Positions 1-9,700 of a DNA stretch of 64,000 bases are shown here, piece by piece. Position numbers and translations under genes: made by a program. The number at the start of each line of letters is the position of its first letter. Within the stretch, counting starts at the first letter, position 1. The notes beneath the pieces are model-generated. The model had not been told where the DNA came from and did not search any database. It worked only from the letters and a program-made list of their open reading frames with translations. Where the stretch lies: assembly GCA_051744365.1 (NCBI GenBank), contig JBNJCX010000002.1, positions 1-64,000 on the forward strand, given 5' to 3'. The stretch comes from Gudongella sp051744365. Its GTDB lineage: Bacteria > Bacillota > Clostridia > Tissierellales > Tissierellaceae.

Positions 1-30
1 AAACTCATTGATGAGCTTAATAAAAAGTAA
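1..30 (+). CDS. C-terminal tail of a gene cut by the window edge, probably codY
   Basis: The first ten codons are open and end in TAA, encoding KLIDELNKK. A lysine-rich helical tail of this kind just upstream of rpsB fits CodY, the GTP- and branched-chain-amino-acid-sensing repressor that commonly precedes rpsB in Firmicutes. Only nine residues are visible, so the assignment rests mainly on gene order. A terminator follows directly. Confidence 0.4.
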   Translation, partial: KLIDELNKK

Positions 31-37
31 AGCATTC

Positions 38-70
38 AGACACTCTTTAATGGGGTGTCTTCTTTATTGA
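38..70 (+). terminator. Intrinsic terminator after the upstream gene
   Basis: AGACACTC (38-45) pairs with GGGTGTCT (53-60), with one G-T wobble and a 7-nt loop. It is followed by the T-rich stretch TCTTTATT. It separates the preceding gene from the rpsB promoter. Confidence 0.7.
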
Positions 71-98
71 ATTCCGGGGTAATAATGACAAATAGATA

Positions 99-127
99 TT
101 GTAATGGCGATTACGCTATGTTATAAT
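99..127 (+). promoter_or_regulatory. Promoter of the rpsB operon
   Basis: TTGTAA (99-104), a 17-bp spacer and a perfect TATAAT (122-127). Transcription should start near position 134, giving an rpsB leader of about 94 nt. Confidence 0.7.
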
Positions 128-133
128 ACCATA

Positions 134-227
134 GTGATTACACACACTTGCTGATATGGAGGGTTGTGCTCAAATGAGTCCCAAAGTAGTTGACGCAGGT
201 GGAGGAAAATAACATGGAGGTGAAAGT
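134..227 (+). promoter_or_regulatory. rpsB 5' leader, possible autoregulatory RNA
   Basis: About 94 nt lie between the predicted start of transcription and the rpsB ATG. The stretch is G-rich and purine-rich, contains several GGAGG-like motifs (for example 199-205 and 214-220), and has a short CTCAAATGAG dyad at about 169-178. Ribosomal protein S2 leaders are often feedback-regulated. No named RNA family is recognised here, so regulation by S2 is inference. Confidence 0.35.
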
Positions 228-953
228 ATGTCAGTAGTATCAATGAAAAGCTTATTGGAAGCAGGGGTACACTTTGGTCACCAGACCAGAAGATGGAATC
301 CTAAGATGGCACAGTATATCTTTACTGAGAGAAATGGGATATACATTATTGACCTACAAAAAACTGTCAAGAAAATCGACGATGCTTACAAGGTTATGAA
401 GGAAATCGTTGAAAATGGCGGAGAAGTACTTTTTGTAGGAACTAAGAAGCAAGCTCAGGAATCAATCGAGAATGAGTCTAAAAGATGTGGCATGCATTAT
501 GTCAACCAAAGATGGTTGGGAGGTATGCTTACAAACTACAAAACCATCAGAAAAAGAATTGACAGATTGCATCAACTTGAGAAAATGGAAGAGGATGGAA
601 CTTTCGAGGTTCTTCCGAAGAAGGAAGTAATCAAGCTAAGACATGAAGCTGAAAGACTTGAAAAATTCCTTGGTGGTATCAAGACTATGAAAAGAGTACC
701 AGATGTACTGTTTGTAGTAGACCCAAGAAAAGAAAAAATAGCTGTTCAGGAAGCTCATATACTAGGAATTCCTGTAATTGGCATAGTAGATACCAATTGT
801 GACCCTGACGAAATTGACTACATCATTCCTGGAAATGATGATGCAATAAGAGCTGTCAAGCTGTTGACTGAGACAATGGCAAATGCTGTTATCGAAGCTA
901 AGCAGGGCGAGCAGAACGAACCTGAAGACAACGTAGAAATTTCAGAAGAGTAA
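228..953 (+). CDS. rpsB: 30S ribosomal protein S2
   Basis: This 241-aa protein is a structural component of the small ribosomal subunit, located near the head-body junction. The N-terminal signature LLEAGVHFGHQTRRWNPKM (about residues 9-27) and the GTKKQA and QRWLGGMLTN motifs are typical of S2. The acidic C-terminal tail is also usual. The ATG is preceded by GGAGGTGAAAGT, an ideal ribosome binding site. It is followed by an attenuator-like hairpin and then tsf, the conserved rpsB-tsf pairing of most bacteria. Confidence 0.98.
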   Translation: MSVVSMKSLLEAGVHFGHQTRRWNPKMAQYIFTERNGIYIIDLQKTVKKIDDAYKVMKEIVENGGEVLFVGTKKQAQESIENESKRCGMHYVNQRWLGGMLTNYKTIRKRIDRLHQLEKMEEDGTFEVLPKKEVIKLRHEAERLEKFLGGIKTMKRVPDVLFVVDPRKEKIAVQEAHILGIPVIGIVDTNCDPDEIDYIIPGNDDAIRAVKLLTETMANAVIEAKQGEQNEPEDNVEISEE

Positions 954-959
954 GATGAA

Positions 960-997
960 GGTAAGGATTGCAGGTTCCCTGTATTCCTTACCATTTT
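960..997 (+). terminator. Hairpin between rpsB and tsf (attenuator or partial terminator)
   Basis: GGTAAGGA (960-967) pairs with TCCTTACC (985-992). A small inner stem (CAGG/CCTG) lies between, and ATTTTAAT follows. The T tract is short, so partial termination that lowers tsf relative to rpsB is likely. Confidence 0.6.
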
Positions 998-1017
998 AAT
1001 GATATAGGAGGTATAAT

Positions 1018-1665
1018 ATGGCTATCAATGCTTCTTTAGTAAAAGAACTAAGAGAAAAAACAGCGGCTGGAATGCTGGATTGCAAGAAGGCTCTTGAAGA
1101 AACGAACGGCGATGTTGAAAAGGCAATAGACTACCTGAGAGAGAAAGGTTTGTCTTCAGCGTCAAAGAAAGCTGGAAGGGTAGCATCAGAAGGATTAGTC
1201 GAAGCATATATTCATGGTGGAAGAATAGGTGTTCTTATTGAGGTAAACTCAGAGACTGACTTTGTTGCAAAGAACGATGAATTTAAAGAGTTCGTTAAGG
1301 ATATGGCTATGCAGGTTGCTGCTGCCAATCCAAGTGTTGTTTCAAGAGAGCAGATTTCAGAAGAAGAAATTGCCCATGAGCATGAGATTCAAATGAACAA
1401 GGTTGTAAACGAGGGCAAACCAGCTCATGTTGCTGAGAAGATAGTAGAAGGAAGAATGGAAAAATTCTTTGAGCAAGTATGTCTTCTTGATCAAGGGTTT
1501 ATTAAAGATCCAAGTATTAAGGTCAAGGATCTATTGGCATCAAAAATCTCAAAAATTGGTGAAAACATAGTTATCAGAAGGTTCACTAGATATGAGGTTG
1601 GAGAAGGTCTTGAGAAAAAAGAAGAAAACTTTGCTGAGGAAGTAGCAAAGCAAATGAACATGTAG
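1018..1665 (+). CDS. tsf: Elongation factor Ts
   Basis: EF-Ts is the guanine nucleotide exchange factor that regenerates EF-Tu-GTP in the cytoplasm. The UBA-like N-terminal helix region (LVKELREKTAAGMLDCKKAL, about residues 7-26) and the conserved SETDFVAKN motif (about 78-86) are both present. At 215 aa this is the short form of the family; many bacterial EF-Ts proteins are close to 290-300 aa. The start has GGAGG seven bases upstream. It is the second gene of the rpsB operon. Confidence 0.98.
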   Translation: MAINASLVKELREKTAAGMLDCKKALEETNGDVEKAIDYLREKGLSSASKKAGRVASEGLVEAYIHGGRIGVLIEVNSETDFVAKNDEFKEFVKDMAMQVAAANPSVVSREQISEEEIAHEHEIQMNKVVNEGKPAHVAEKIVEGRMEKFFEQVCLLDQGFIKDPSIKVKDLLASKISKIGENIVIRRFTRYEVGEGLEKKEENFAEEVAKQMNM

Positions 1666-1668
1666 TTA

Positions 1669-1700
1669 AAAAGGAGAACACTGGTTGTTCTCCTTTTAAT
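1669..1700 (+). terminator. Terminator hairpin between tsf and pyrH
   Basis: AAAAGGAGAACA (1669-1680) and TGTTCTCCTTTT (1686-1697) form a perfect 12-bp stem with a 5-nt loop, ending in a run of T. No clear promoter follows before pyrH, so read-through is probably needed for the downstream genes. Confidence 0.75.
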
Positions 1701-1723
1701 AAACTTTTTTGAGGAGTGTAGCT

Positions 1724-2437
1724 ATGGAACCCATTTTTAATAGAATTATACTGAAGCTCAGCGGCGAAGCTTTTGCAGGTGGCAAAGGTACAGGAATAGA
1801 TACTGAAACAGTTGCGAAGATTGCTGCACAGATAAAAAAACTGAATGATTTTGGGGTTCAGGTTGCAATTGTTGTCGGCGGTGGTAATTTTTGGAGAGGA
1901 CGTTCAACTGCAGATATGGATAGGGCTACCTCAGACTATATGGGTATGCTTGGTACAATGATGAATGCTCTTGCCCTGCAGGATGCACTGGAAAATATGG
2001 AGGTTGTCACAAGGGTTCAATCCGCTATTGAAATGAGACAGGTTGCAGAGCCATATATTAGAAGAAGAGCAATCAGGCATCTTGAAAAAGGAAGAGTAGT
2101 AATATTCGGAGCTGGTACAGGCAATCCATATTTCTCAACAGATACAACTGCTGCATTAAGGGCGGCTGAGATTGAAGCTGAAGTAATACTTCTTGCAAAA
2201 AAAGGAGTAGATGGAGTATATGACTCAGATCCCAAGTTCAATTGTGAAGCAAAAAAGTTTGACACTTTAAAATATATTGATATACTGAAATTAGGTCTTG
2301 GAATAATGGACTCAACTGCAACATCACTATGTATGGACAATAAAATTCCACTTATAATATTTGGAATTGATAATCCTGATAATATTGTGAATGTTGTTCT
2401 TGGTAAAAAAATAGGAACCCACGTAAAGGAGGAGTAG
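1724..2437 (+). CDS. pyrH: UMP kinase
   Basis: Hexameric bacterial UMP kinase of the amino-acid kinase fold; it phosphorylates UMP to UDP in pyrimidine nucleotide synthesis. The N-terminal KLSGEAF loop, the GGGNFWRG glycine loop and the DYMGMLGTMMNALALQ segment are diagnostic. The start at 1724 is chosen because GAGGAG lies seven bases upstream; the frame extends back to a TTG at 1709 without a ribosome site. The product is 237 aa, the usual length. Only two bases separate it from frr, so the two are translated as a pair. Confidence 0.97.
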   Translation: MEPIFNRIILKLSGEAFAGGKGTGIDTETVAKIAAQIKKLNDFGVQVAIVVGGGNFWRGRSTADMDRATSDYMGMLGTMMNALALQDALENMEVVTRVQSAIEMRQVAEPYIRRRAIRHLEKGRVVIFGAGTGNPYFSTDTTAALRAAEIEAEVILLAKKGVDGVYDSDPKFNCEAKKFDTLKYIDILKLGLGIMDSTATSLCMDNKIPLIIFGIDNPDNIVNVVLGKKIGTHVKEE

Positions 2438-2439
2438 TT

Positions 2440-2997
2440 ATGGAATTAGATGTACACAAGGAAGCGGCATCGAAGATGGAAAAAACAATTTCCGTCTATA
2501 AGGAGGAACTTTCAGCCATAAGAGCTGGTAGAGCAAATCCTGCATTGCTGGACAGAATCAACATCGATTACTACGGCCAGATAACACCATTGAAACAGGT
2601 TGGAAGTGTATCTGCTCCTGAGCCAAGATTACTTGTTATTCAACCATGGGATGCAAAGCTAATTCCCATAATAGAAAAGGAAATACTTAAATCAGATATG
2701 GGTTTAAATCCATCAAATGACGGAAAGCTGATTCGATTGGTTATTCCACAACTAACTGAAGAGAGAAGAAAGGACCTTATAAAGGTTGTCAATAAAAACG
2801 GCGAGATTGCAAAGGTTGCAATCAGAAATACCAGAAGAGATGCAATTGACAAGATAAAGAAGATGGAAAAAGATAAGGAACTAACAGAAGACGATAAAAA
2901 ACAGGCAGAAGAAGAAATGCAAAAAATTACTGACAAGTACATTACAATGATAGATGAAATAACTGCAAAAAAAGAAGAAGAATTGATGGAAATATAA
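2440..2997 (+). CDS. frr: Ribosome recycling factor
   Basis: RRF works with EF-G to split the post-termination ribosome. The 185-aa length, the RAGRANPALLDRI motif (about residues 29-41) and the C-terminal charged three-helix bundle match the family. It sits directly behind pyrH with AAGGAGGAG as ribosome site, and a strong terminator follows its stop codon. Confidence 0.98.
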   Translation: MELDVHKEAASKMEKTISVYKEELSAIRAGRANPALLDRINIDYYGQITPLKQVGSVSAPEPRLLVIQPWDAKLIPIIEKEILKSDMGLNPSNDGKLIRLVIPQLTEERRKDLIKVVNKNGEIAKVAIRNTRRDAIDKIKKMEKDKELTEDDKKQAEEEMQKITDKYITMIDEITAKKEEELMEI

Positions 2998-3002
2998 ACT
3001 TG

Positions 3003-3028
3003 ACCCCTTCTCGACGAAGGGGTTTTTG
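3003..3028 (+). terminator. Intrinsic terminator after frr
   Basis: ACCCCTTC (3003-3010) and GAAGGGGT (3016-3023) form a GC-rich 8-bp stem with a 5-nt loop, followed by TTTTG. It partly isolates the translation genes from the lipid genes downstream. Confidence 0.8.
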
Positions 3029-3043
3029 TTGATGGAGGGAAAT

Positions 3044-3784
3044 ATGACCGAAAAAATTATCAATGATTCAACAAAAATTGATAAGAGCAGAATTCCAGCC
3101 CACATTGGTATAATAATGGACGGTAACGGCAGATGGGCTAAAAAAAGAGGACTTCCAAGACATATGGGGCATCAGGAAGGCATGAAAAAGGTTGTTCATA
3201 TTGTTGAGGCATGTAAGAACCTTGGGTTAAGTAACCTCACTCTGTATGCTTTTTCTACTGAAAACTGGAAGCGGCCCAGATTAGAAGTCGATACTCTGAT
3301 GAATCTGTTGGTTGTTTTTGTTCATAGGGAATTGGATCGATTGAATAAAAATAATGTAAGGATAAAAGTACTTGGAGACTTGTCAAAATTACCTCAAGTA
3401 CCAAAAAAAGAAGTCCAGAAGGCAATCGAACTCACATCAGACAATGATGGAATGACATTGAATATAGCACTTAATTATGGAGGAAGACAGGAAATTGTCC
3501 TTGCATTTAAAGATATTTTGATAGATGTAAAAGAGGGTAATATATCTGTAGACGATATAGATGAGAAGCTTATATCAGATTATCTTTACACAAAAGGTCA
3601 ACCGGATCCAGATCTTATTATAAGACCTAGCGGGGAACTCAGACTTAGTAATTTTCTAGTGTATCAGTCGGCATATTCTGAGTTTTGGTTTTCAGATGTT
3701 TTCTGGCCAGATTTTTCAGAAGATGACCTTCGCGAAGCTATAATTGATTATCAGAAAAGAAATCGTAGATTCGGAGGTGTTTAA
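3044..3784 (+). CDS. uppS: Isoprenyl transferase (undecaprenyl diphosphate synthase)
   Basis: Cis-prenyltransferase that condenses isopentenyl diphosphate units onto farnesyl diphosphate, making the C55 lipid carrier for cell-wall synthesis. The catalytic-Asp motif MDGNGRWAKKRG, the FSTENWKRP motif and the C-terminal RPSGELRLSNF plus QSAYSEF motifs are all visible. The start at 3044 is preceded by GGAGG at 3033-3037; the in-frame TTG at 3026 lacks a site. About 246 aa. Its stop is directly followed by the cdsA start. Confidence 0.96.
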   Translation: MTEKIINDSTKIDKSRIPAHIGIIMDGNGRWAKKRGLPRHMGHQEGMKKVVHIVEACKNLGLSNLTLYAFSTENWKRPRLEVDTLMNLLVVFVHRELDRLNKNNVRIKVLGDLSKLPQVPKKEVQKAIELTSDNDGMTLNIALNYGGRQEIVLAFKDILIDVKEGNISVDDIDEKLISDYLYTKGQPDPDLIIRPSGELRLSNFLVYQSAYSEFWFSDVFWPDFSEDDLREAIIDYQKRNRRFGGV

Positions 3785-4561
3785 GTGGGAGATCTGGGAG
3801 TGAGAGTATTATCCGGCGTTATCGGACTAGCATTATTGATAGGAGTTCTCCTGCTGGGAGGGCACTATCTTGGCATTGCTTTGTTAGCCTTATCACTGGT
3901 AGCTTTGAGGGAGTATTATAACGCAATTGAAAAAATGCAGATAAAGACATTTTCCATATTAGGCTATATAGGAGCAATTCTAATCTATTTTTCTTATTAT
4001 TTAGAGGCTTTATCAATAAATTTTATATTCTCATTTTCTGTAATAGCATCCATGGCTGCAACGGTATTGATAGACAAGAGAAGTATCAAGGATGCAGCAT
4101 TGACAGTTATGGGCATATTATACATACCATATTTGTTATTCCATATTTTCTATCTGGAAGGCAGCCAATATTTATGGATAGTATTTATTATCGCATTTGG
4201 TTCAGATACATTTGCATACCTTATTGGTAGCAAGTTTGGAAAAAGAAAGCTATGCCCAGAAATCAGTCCAAAAAAATCCGTTGAAGGTGCCTTTGGGGGT
4301 ATTGCCGGGAGCATTTTGGCAACACTGATATTTTCAATAATCATGGATATGGGACCTTTATGGAGCTTAGGAATCCTTGCACTGGTAGGCTCGATCATAT
4401 CTCAGATTGGCGATCTTGCTGCATCCAGAATAAAGAGAATGGCTGGCATCAAGGATTATGGGAAAATCATGCCTGGACATGGTGGTATGTTGGATAGATT
4501 TGACAGCATAATATTCACAGCACCTGTGGTATACTATTATGCGTACTACTTTTTAATATAG
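3785..4561 (+). CDS. cdsA: Phosphatidate cytidylyltransferase
   Basis: Integral membrane enzyme that converts phosphatidic acid and CTP to CDP-diacylglycerol, the precursor of membrane phospholipids. The 258-aa sequence has roughly seven hydrophobic segments. The C-terminal family signature SRIKRMAGIKDYGKIMPGHG continues into GMLDRFDS (about residues 216-243). The start is GTG, with GGAGG about eight bases upstream inside the end of uppS. Normally dxr follows this gene; here rseP begins only 19 bases later. Confidence 0.95.
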   Translation: MGDLGVRVLSGVIGLALLIGVLLLGGHYLGIALLALSLVALREYYNAIEKMQIKTFSILGYIGAILIYFSYYLEALSINFIFSFSVIASMAATVLIDKRSIKDAALTVMGILYIPYLLFHIFYLEGSQYLWIVFIIAFGSDTFAYLIGSKFGKRKLCPEISPKKSVEGAFGGIAGSILATLIFSIIMDMGPLWSLGILALVGSIISQIGDLAASRIKRMAGIKDYGKIMPGHGGMLDRFDSIIFTAPVVYYYAYYFLI

Positions 4562-4580
4562 AAATTTGAGGTGAAATAAA

Positions 4581-5585
4581 ATGTTAACAGCATTATCTGC
4601 AATATTTGTATTTTTGCTGGTTGTCCTTGTTCATGAGGCTGGCCATTTTACTGTAGCAAAAATGGTTGGAATTAAAGTAAATGAATTTGCCATTGGTATG
4701 GGACCCAAGCTTATTCAGACTAAAAAAGGAGAAACACAATATACCTTGAGAGCATTGCCCATAGGGGGTTATGTAAAGATGGAAGGGGAGGATGAATCCT
4801 CAGACGATCCGAGAAGCTTCTCAAATGTATCGGTATGGTCAAGAATTGCTGTAATATCGGCTGGAGCCATAATGAACTTTGTTCTTGCAATAGTGGTCCT
4901 TTCAATCGTAGCTTTCAATGTAGGTGTCCCTTCAACTACTATCAATGAACTTATTGATGGAAGTCCTGCACAAGAGTATGGAATAATGGAAGGAGACAGA
5001 ATTGTTGAAATTCAAGGAACTGAGATTGACAACTGGGATGATATTGTATCAACAATCAACAAGCAAAGTCCTGATGAACTAATACAGATTCAGGTTGAAA
5101 GAGGAGAAGAGATTGTATCGCTTCAGGTTATGCCGACGGTTGATGAAGGAAGGGTTATAATTGGTATAATACCTGCTTATGAATCTGGCGTAGTTGCATC
5201 TATAAAGTCAGGATTTCAGGAAACAGGTTACTTTTTGAGACTTATGTTCCAATTTCTCGGGATGCTGTTTCAAGGGAATGTTTCGACAAATGATCTTGCT
5301 GGCCCTGTTGGTGTTATTAATGAAATCGGTAATGCTGCAAGCATGGGATTTGTAAGTGTTCTTTACATTCTGGGATTTATAAGTATAAACCTTGGATTCT
5401 TCAATCTGCTTCCAATCCCAGCTCTTGACGGGAGTAAGATAGTATTCCTTCTTATAGAATTATTGAGGGGGAAACCCATAGATGCTGAAAAGGAAGGTTT
5501 TATACATTTCATAGGATTTATATTTCTGATTTCACTTATGTTAATAGTAACATATAAGGATCTTATCAGAATTAATTTGTTCTAA
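4581..5585 (+). CDS. rseP: Intramembrane zinc metalloprotease RseP/RasP family (site-2 protease)
   Basis: Membrane protease that cleaves membrane-embedded anti-sigma factors and signal peptide remnants. The HExxH zinc site is HEAGHF near residue 18, in the first transmembrane helix. A single PDZ domain occupies about residues 110-190. The third zinc ligand lies in the C-terminal LLPIPALDGSK motif (about 276-286). The 334-aa length is usual. Ribosome site GAGGTG precedes the ATG. It sits between cdsA and ispG as in other Firmicutes. Confidence 0.95.
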   Translation: MLTALSAIFVFLLVVLVHEAGHFTVAKMVGIKVNEFAIGMGPKLIQTKKGETQYTLRALPIGGYVKMEGEDESSDDPRSFSNVSVWSRIAVISAGAIMNFVLAIVVLSIVAFNVGVPSTTINELIDGSPAQEYGIMEGDRIVEIQGTEIDNWDDIVSTINKQSPDELIQIQVERGEEIVSLQVMPTVDEGRVIIGIIPAYESGVVASIKSGFQETGYFLRLMFQFLGMLFQGNVSTNDLAGPVGVINEIGNAASMGFVSVLYILGFISINLGFFNLLPIPALDGSKIVFLLIELLRGKPIDAEKEGFIHFIGFIFLISLMLIVTYKDLIRINLF

Positions 5586-5633
5586 GGATATTGACAATAA
5601 ATTATTGGAATATTGTTGTGAGGTGGATTGAAT

Positions 5634-6683
5634 ATGAACAGAAATGAAACACGTAAAATAAGAATAGGGAATGTATTTATCGGTGGAGATGCGCCCATAA
5701 GCATTCAATCCATGACAAATACTCCTACATCAGACATACAAAAGACGCTAGATCAAATGAAAAGACTTGAGGAAGCTGGATGTGACATTGTCCGTTCAGC
5801 AATTTCAACTGTTGAGGATGCCAAGGCGATAAGGGAAGTAAAGAAACACATAAGTATGCCTGTAATTGCAGACATTCAATTTGATTATAGACTGGCATTG
5901 GAATCAATAAGGCAGGGAATTGATGGATTAAGGATAAATCCAGGGAATATTGGAAGTCTTGAAAAGGTCAAGGAAGTTGTAAAAGCCTGTAAAGCAGAAA
6001 ATATTTCCATAAGAATAGGTGTAAACTCAGGATCAGTGAAAAGAGAATACCTTGAAAAGTATAATGGTGTCAACGAACATTCCATGGTTGAAAGCGCAAT
6101 GGAACAGGTGAGATTGCTTGAAGATCTTGATTTTCATGATATTAAAGTTTCCCTCAAGGCGAGTTCAGTACCACTAACTATAAAATCATATACTCTTATG
6201 TCGGAGATGTGTAATTATCCACTTCATCTTGGAGTTACTGAGGCGGGGACTCCTTGGAGAGGCACCATAAAATCATCTATAGGAATCGGGGCTCTTCTTG
6301 CCATGGGCATTGGAGATACTATCAGAGTTTCATTGACTGGTGATCCAGTTGACGAAGTAAAAGTAGGAAAGGAAATATTGAAGTCACTTGGATTAAGGAA
6401 TGAAGGCGTGGAATTTATTTCCTGCCCGACCTGCAGTCGTACTCACATTGATCTAATATCTCTTGCTCAAGAGGTCGAAAAGAGACTGGAAAACATTAAA
6501 AAACCAATTAAGGTTGCCGTAATGGGATGTGCAGTAAACGGACCTGGAGAAGCTCGTGAAGCAGATATCGGAATAGCTGGAGGAAATGGAGAAGGGCTTA
6601 TATTCAGGAAAGGCGTTATTGTCAGAAAGGTGCCAGAAGAGAATCTCCTTGAAGAATTGATGAAGGAGATAGAGGGTATATAG
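5634..6683 (+). CDS. ispG: 4-hydroxy-3-methylbut-2-enyl diphosphate synthase (flavodoxin/ferredoxin)
   Basis: [4Fe-4S] enzyme that converts methylerythritol cyclodiphosphate to HMBPP, the penultimate step of the MEP isoprenoid pathway. The cluster-binding cysteines are seen in SCPTCSRTHIDL (about residues 263-274) and MGCAVNGPGEAREADIG (about 299-315). The ATG at 5634 has GAGGTGG about seven bases upstream; an in-frame TTG at 5628 sits too close to that site. About 349 aa. IspH is also in this window (52522-54522), so both final steps are present although dxr is not. Confidence 0.97.
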   Translation: MNRNETRKIRIGNVFIGGDAPISIQSMTNTPTSDIQKTLDQMKRLEEAGCDIVRSAISTVEDAKAIREVKKHISMPVIADIQFDYRLALESIRQGIDGLRINPGNIGSLEKVKEVVKACKAENISIRIGVNSGSVKREYLEKYNGVNEHSMVESAMEQVRLLEDLDFHDIKVSLKASSVPLTIKSYTLMSEMCNYPLHLGVTEAGTPWRGTIKSSIGIGALLAMGIGDTIRVSLTGDPVDEVKVGKEILKSLGLRNEGVEFISCPTCSRTHIDLISLAQEVEKRLENIKKPIKVAVMGCAVNGPGEAREADIGIAGGNGEGLIFRKGVIVRKVPEENLLEELMKEIEGI

Positions 6684-6707
6684 AATTACTTAAGGAGCGA
6701 ATATTTC

Positions 6708-9700
6708 ATGACAGATAAGAATAGGTCAATTAAATCTTTGTTTGCTGAAGAAAATAAATTTTCCTCTTTTTTGGGGGACATAAAAATAGATTCAGTCGTT
6801 TTAGATAATTCCTCGCTGAAAATGACCATAATAATGAAGGACGATTATTGGGTGACAAATAAGGACAGGGAAATAATAAGAGAAGTCTTCCAGTCGAAAT
6901 TTATAGATATGGAACTGGAGATAAAGTATATAGGTTCACTCCCCGTTCTGAGTCAGGACAAGCTTTTAGCCTTGATAAAAAAAAAGATAGGGAATCACAT
7001 ACCCTCCAGTTCTTCGTGGCTGGAGGATGTTGTTTTGAATGAGGGTGAAATAATAAACATGGTTTTGCCTGGCAAACTTCCATATCAGTCCGTAACAAGA
7101 AACGGACTGGTAGATGAACTTGTGGAGATTACAGAGAAAGCTTCCGGGAAATCGCTTAATGTTGATTTTATGGAAAACCATGAGCCAGACAGATTTCTCC
7201 ACAACAATGAGATTGAAGAACGAAAAATTCTGAAGGACATGATTAGTAAAAATCTTTCTTCTAACTCAGAAAAAAAGAAAAGAATAAAGAATTATTCCTA
7301 TGGGAAGAACATAAAAACTGAACCAATCAAGATAATAGATATTGATATGCAGACTGGAAGTACAACGATTGAAGGCAAAATATTCCAGCTGGAAACAAAG
7401 ACAATAAAAGACAACAGAACTCTCGTAATTTTCTATCTGTCTGACGGTACAAATTCAATTTCTGCCAAGGTCTTCTTGAACAGAGATCAGGCGGTTGAAT
7501 TCACGTCTAACATCATGGAGAACACATATGTCCTGTTGAGTGGGGATGTTGTATACGATACCTATGCAAAGGAAATATCTGTGATGATAAAATCCTTACA
7601 GGTCAAGGAACATACGGTCATAAGAGATTTGTCTGATGAGAAACGAGTTGAGCTTCATCTCCACACACAGATGAGCTCAATGGATGGTGTTTCACATACC
7701 AAGGATTTAATCAAGAGGGCCATAGATTGGGGACACAAAGCTATTGCAATAACAGATCACGGTGTGGTTCAGGCTTTTCCGGATGCAATGGAGATGAGTA
7801 AAGACATAAAAATCATATATGGTGTTGAGGCCTATATGATCAATGATAAAAAGGAGATTGTCACAGGAAACCTTGATGGAAGAATAGTTGACAATTTTGT
7901 GGTATTTGACTTGGAGACAACTGGACTGTCACCTAAAAACAATAAAATAACTGAAATAGGGGCTGTGAAAATTCTCAATGGTGAAATAGTGGACAGTTTC
8001 AGTCAGCTTATAAATCCTGAAATTCCAATACCTGAACTTATAATAAAACTGACTGGTATCACAGATGAGATGGTTTCAGAAAAACCAATTATAGACGACG
8101 TGCTTCCACAATTCCGAGAATTTATTGGAGACAGCGTTCTGGTAGCCCATAATGCTTCTTTTGATATGGGATTTATCAGAGAAGCTTTTCGGAATATCGG
8201 TATAAGGCTTGAAAATCCAGTAATGGATACTCTTGAGCTTTCAAGAGCTATGTTTCCTGGAATGAAGAGCCATAAGCTTAATCTTGTTGCCAAGCATCTA
8301 AAGGTGGAATTGAAGAATCACCATAGAGCGGTAGATGACGCCGTTGCAACCGCAAATATACTATTAAGGATACTTGAGCTTCTGGAGGAAAGAAATCTAG
8401 AGACTTTGGCAGATATAAACGGATTAACAGGAAATGCTGATTCTACAAAGGGAGATATGTATCATGTCATTCTTTTAGCTAAAAATCAGTCAGGATTAAA
8501 GGATCTGTATAAACTGATATCAGAATCTCATCTAAATTACTTTCATAGAAAACCCAGGATGCCAAAATCTCTCATAGAAGCTAACAGAAAGAATTTAATT
8601 GTAGGCAGCGCTTGTGAATCAGGTGAACTCTATCGAGGCATAATCAGAAACAAACAAGACAATGAAATCCGAGAAATAGCTCAATTTTATGATTATCTTG
8701 AAATTCAGCCACTGGGAAACAATGAATACATGGTAAGAGAAGGTATTGTAAAGAATCATGAGGAGTTAAAGTCCATTAACAGGAGGATTTACAATCTTGG
8801 AAAGAGTCTGAATAAACCTGTTGTTGCAACAGGGGATGTTCATTTTCTGGACCCAGAAGATGAAGTTTACAGAAGAATACTGATGTCGGGTCAGAAGTTT
8901 CAGGATGCAGATTATCAACCACCTTTGTATCTGAGAACAACTGAGCAAATGCTGCTAGAATTTGATTATTTAGGGGATGATATCTCCAAAGAGGTTGTAA
9001 TTACCGGTCCCAATATTATTAATGATATGGCTGAAAAATGTATTCCAATTCCAGATGGCACCTTCCCACCCAAGATTGAAGGTGCAGATCAGGAACTTAG
9101 GGAAATAACCATTAATAAAGCAGTTGAAACTTATGGAAGTCCCTTGCCTGAATTGGTAAAAAGCAGACTTGAGAGAGAGCTTGACTCCATAATCAAGAAT
9201 GGCTACGCTGTAATGTATATTATCGCGCAGAAGCTTGTCTGGAAGTCCATGGAGGATGGGTATCTGGTGGGATCAAGAGGTTCTGTAGGCTCATCATTTG
9301 CAGCAACAATGAGCGGAATAACAGAGGTTAATCCTTTACCTCCTCATTATGTATGCCCTGACTGTAATCACTCTGAGTTTTTCACAGACGGATCCATTGC
9401 ATCTGGGTATGATTTACCGGATAAGAAATGTCCTCATTGCAATACAAATTACATCAAAGAAGGCCAGGATATTCCCTTTGAGGTTTTTCTAGGATTTGAA
9501 GGTGACAAGGAGCCTGATATAGACCTTAATTTTGCAGGAGAGTATCAAGCAAGAGCACACAAATATACTGAGGAACTATTTGGAGAAGGGAAAGTATTCA
9601 GGGCAGGAACAATAGGTACTATCGCAGATAAGACAGCATATGGTTTTGTAAAGAAGTATTTTGAAGAAAAAGATAAGATTGTAAGTCAAGCAGAGATAAA

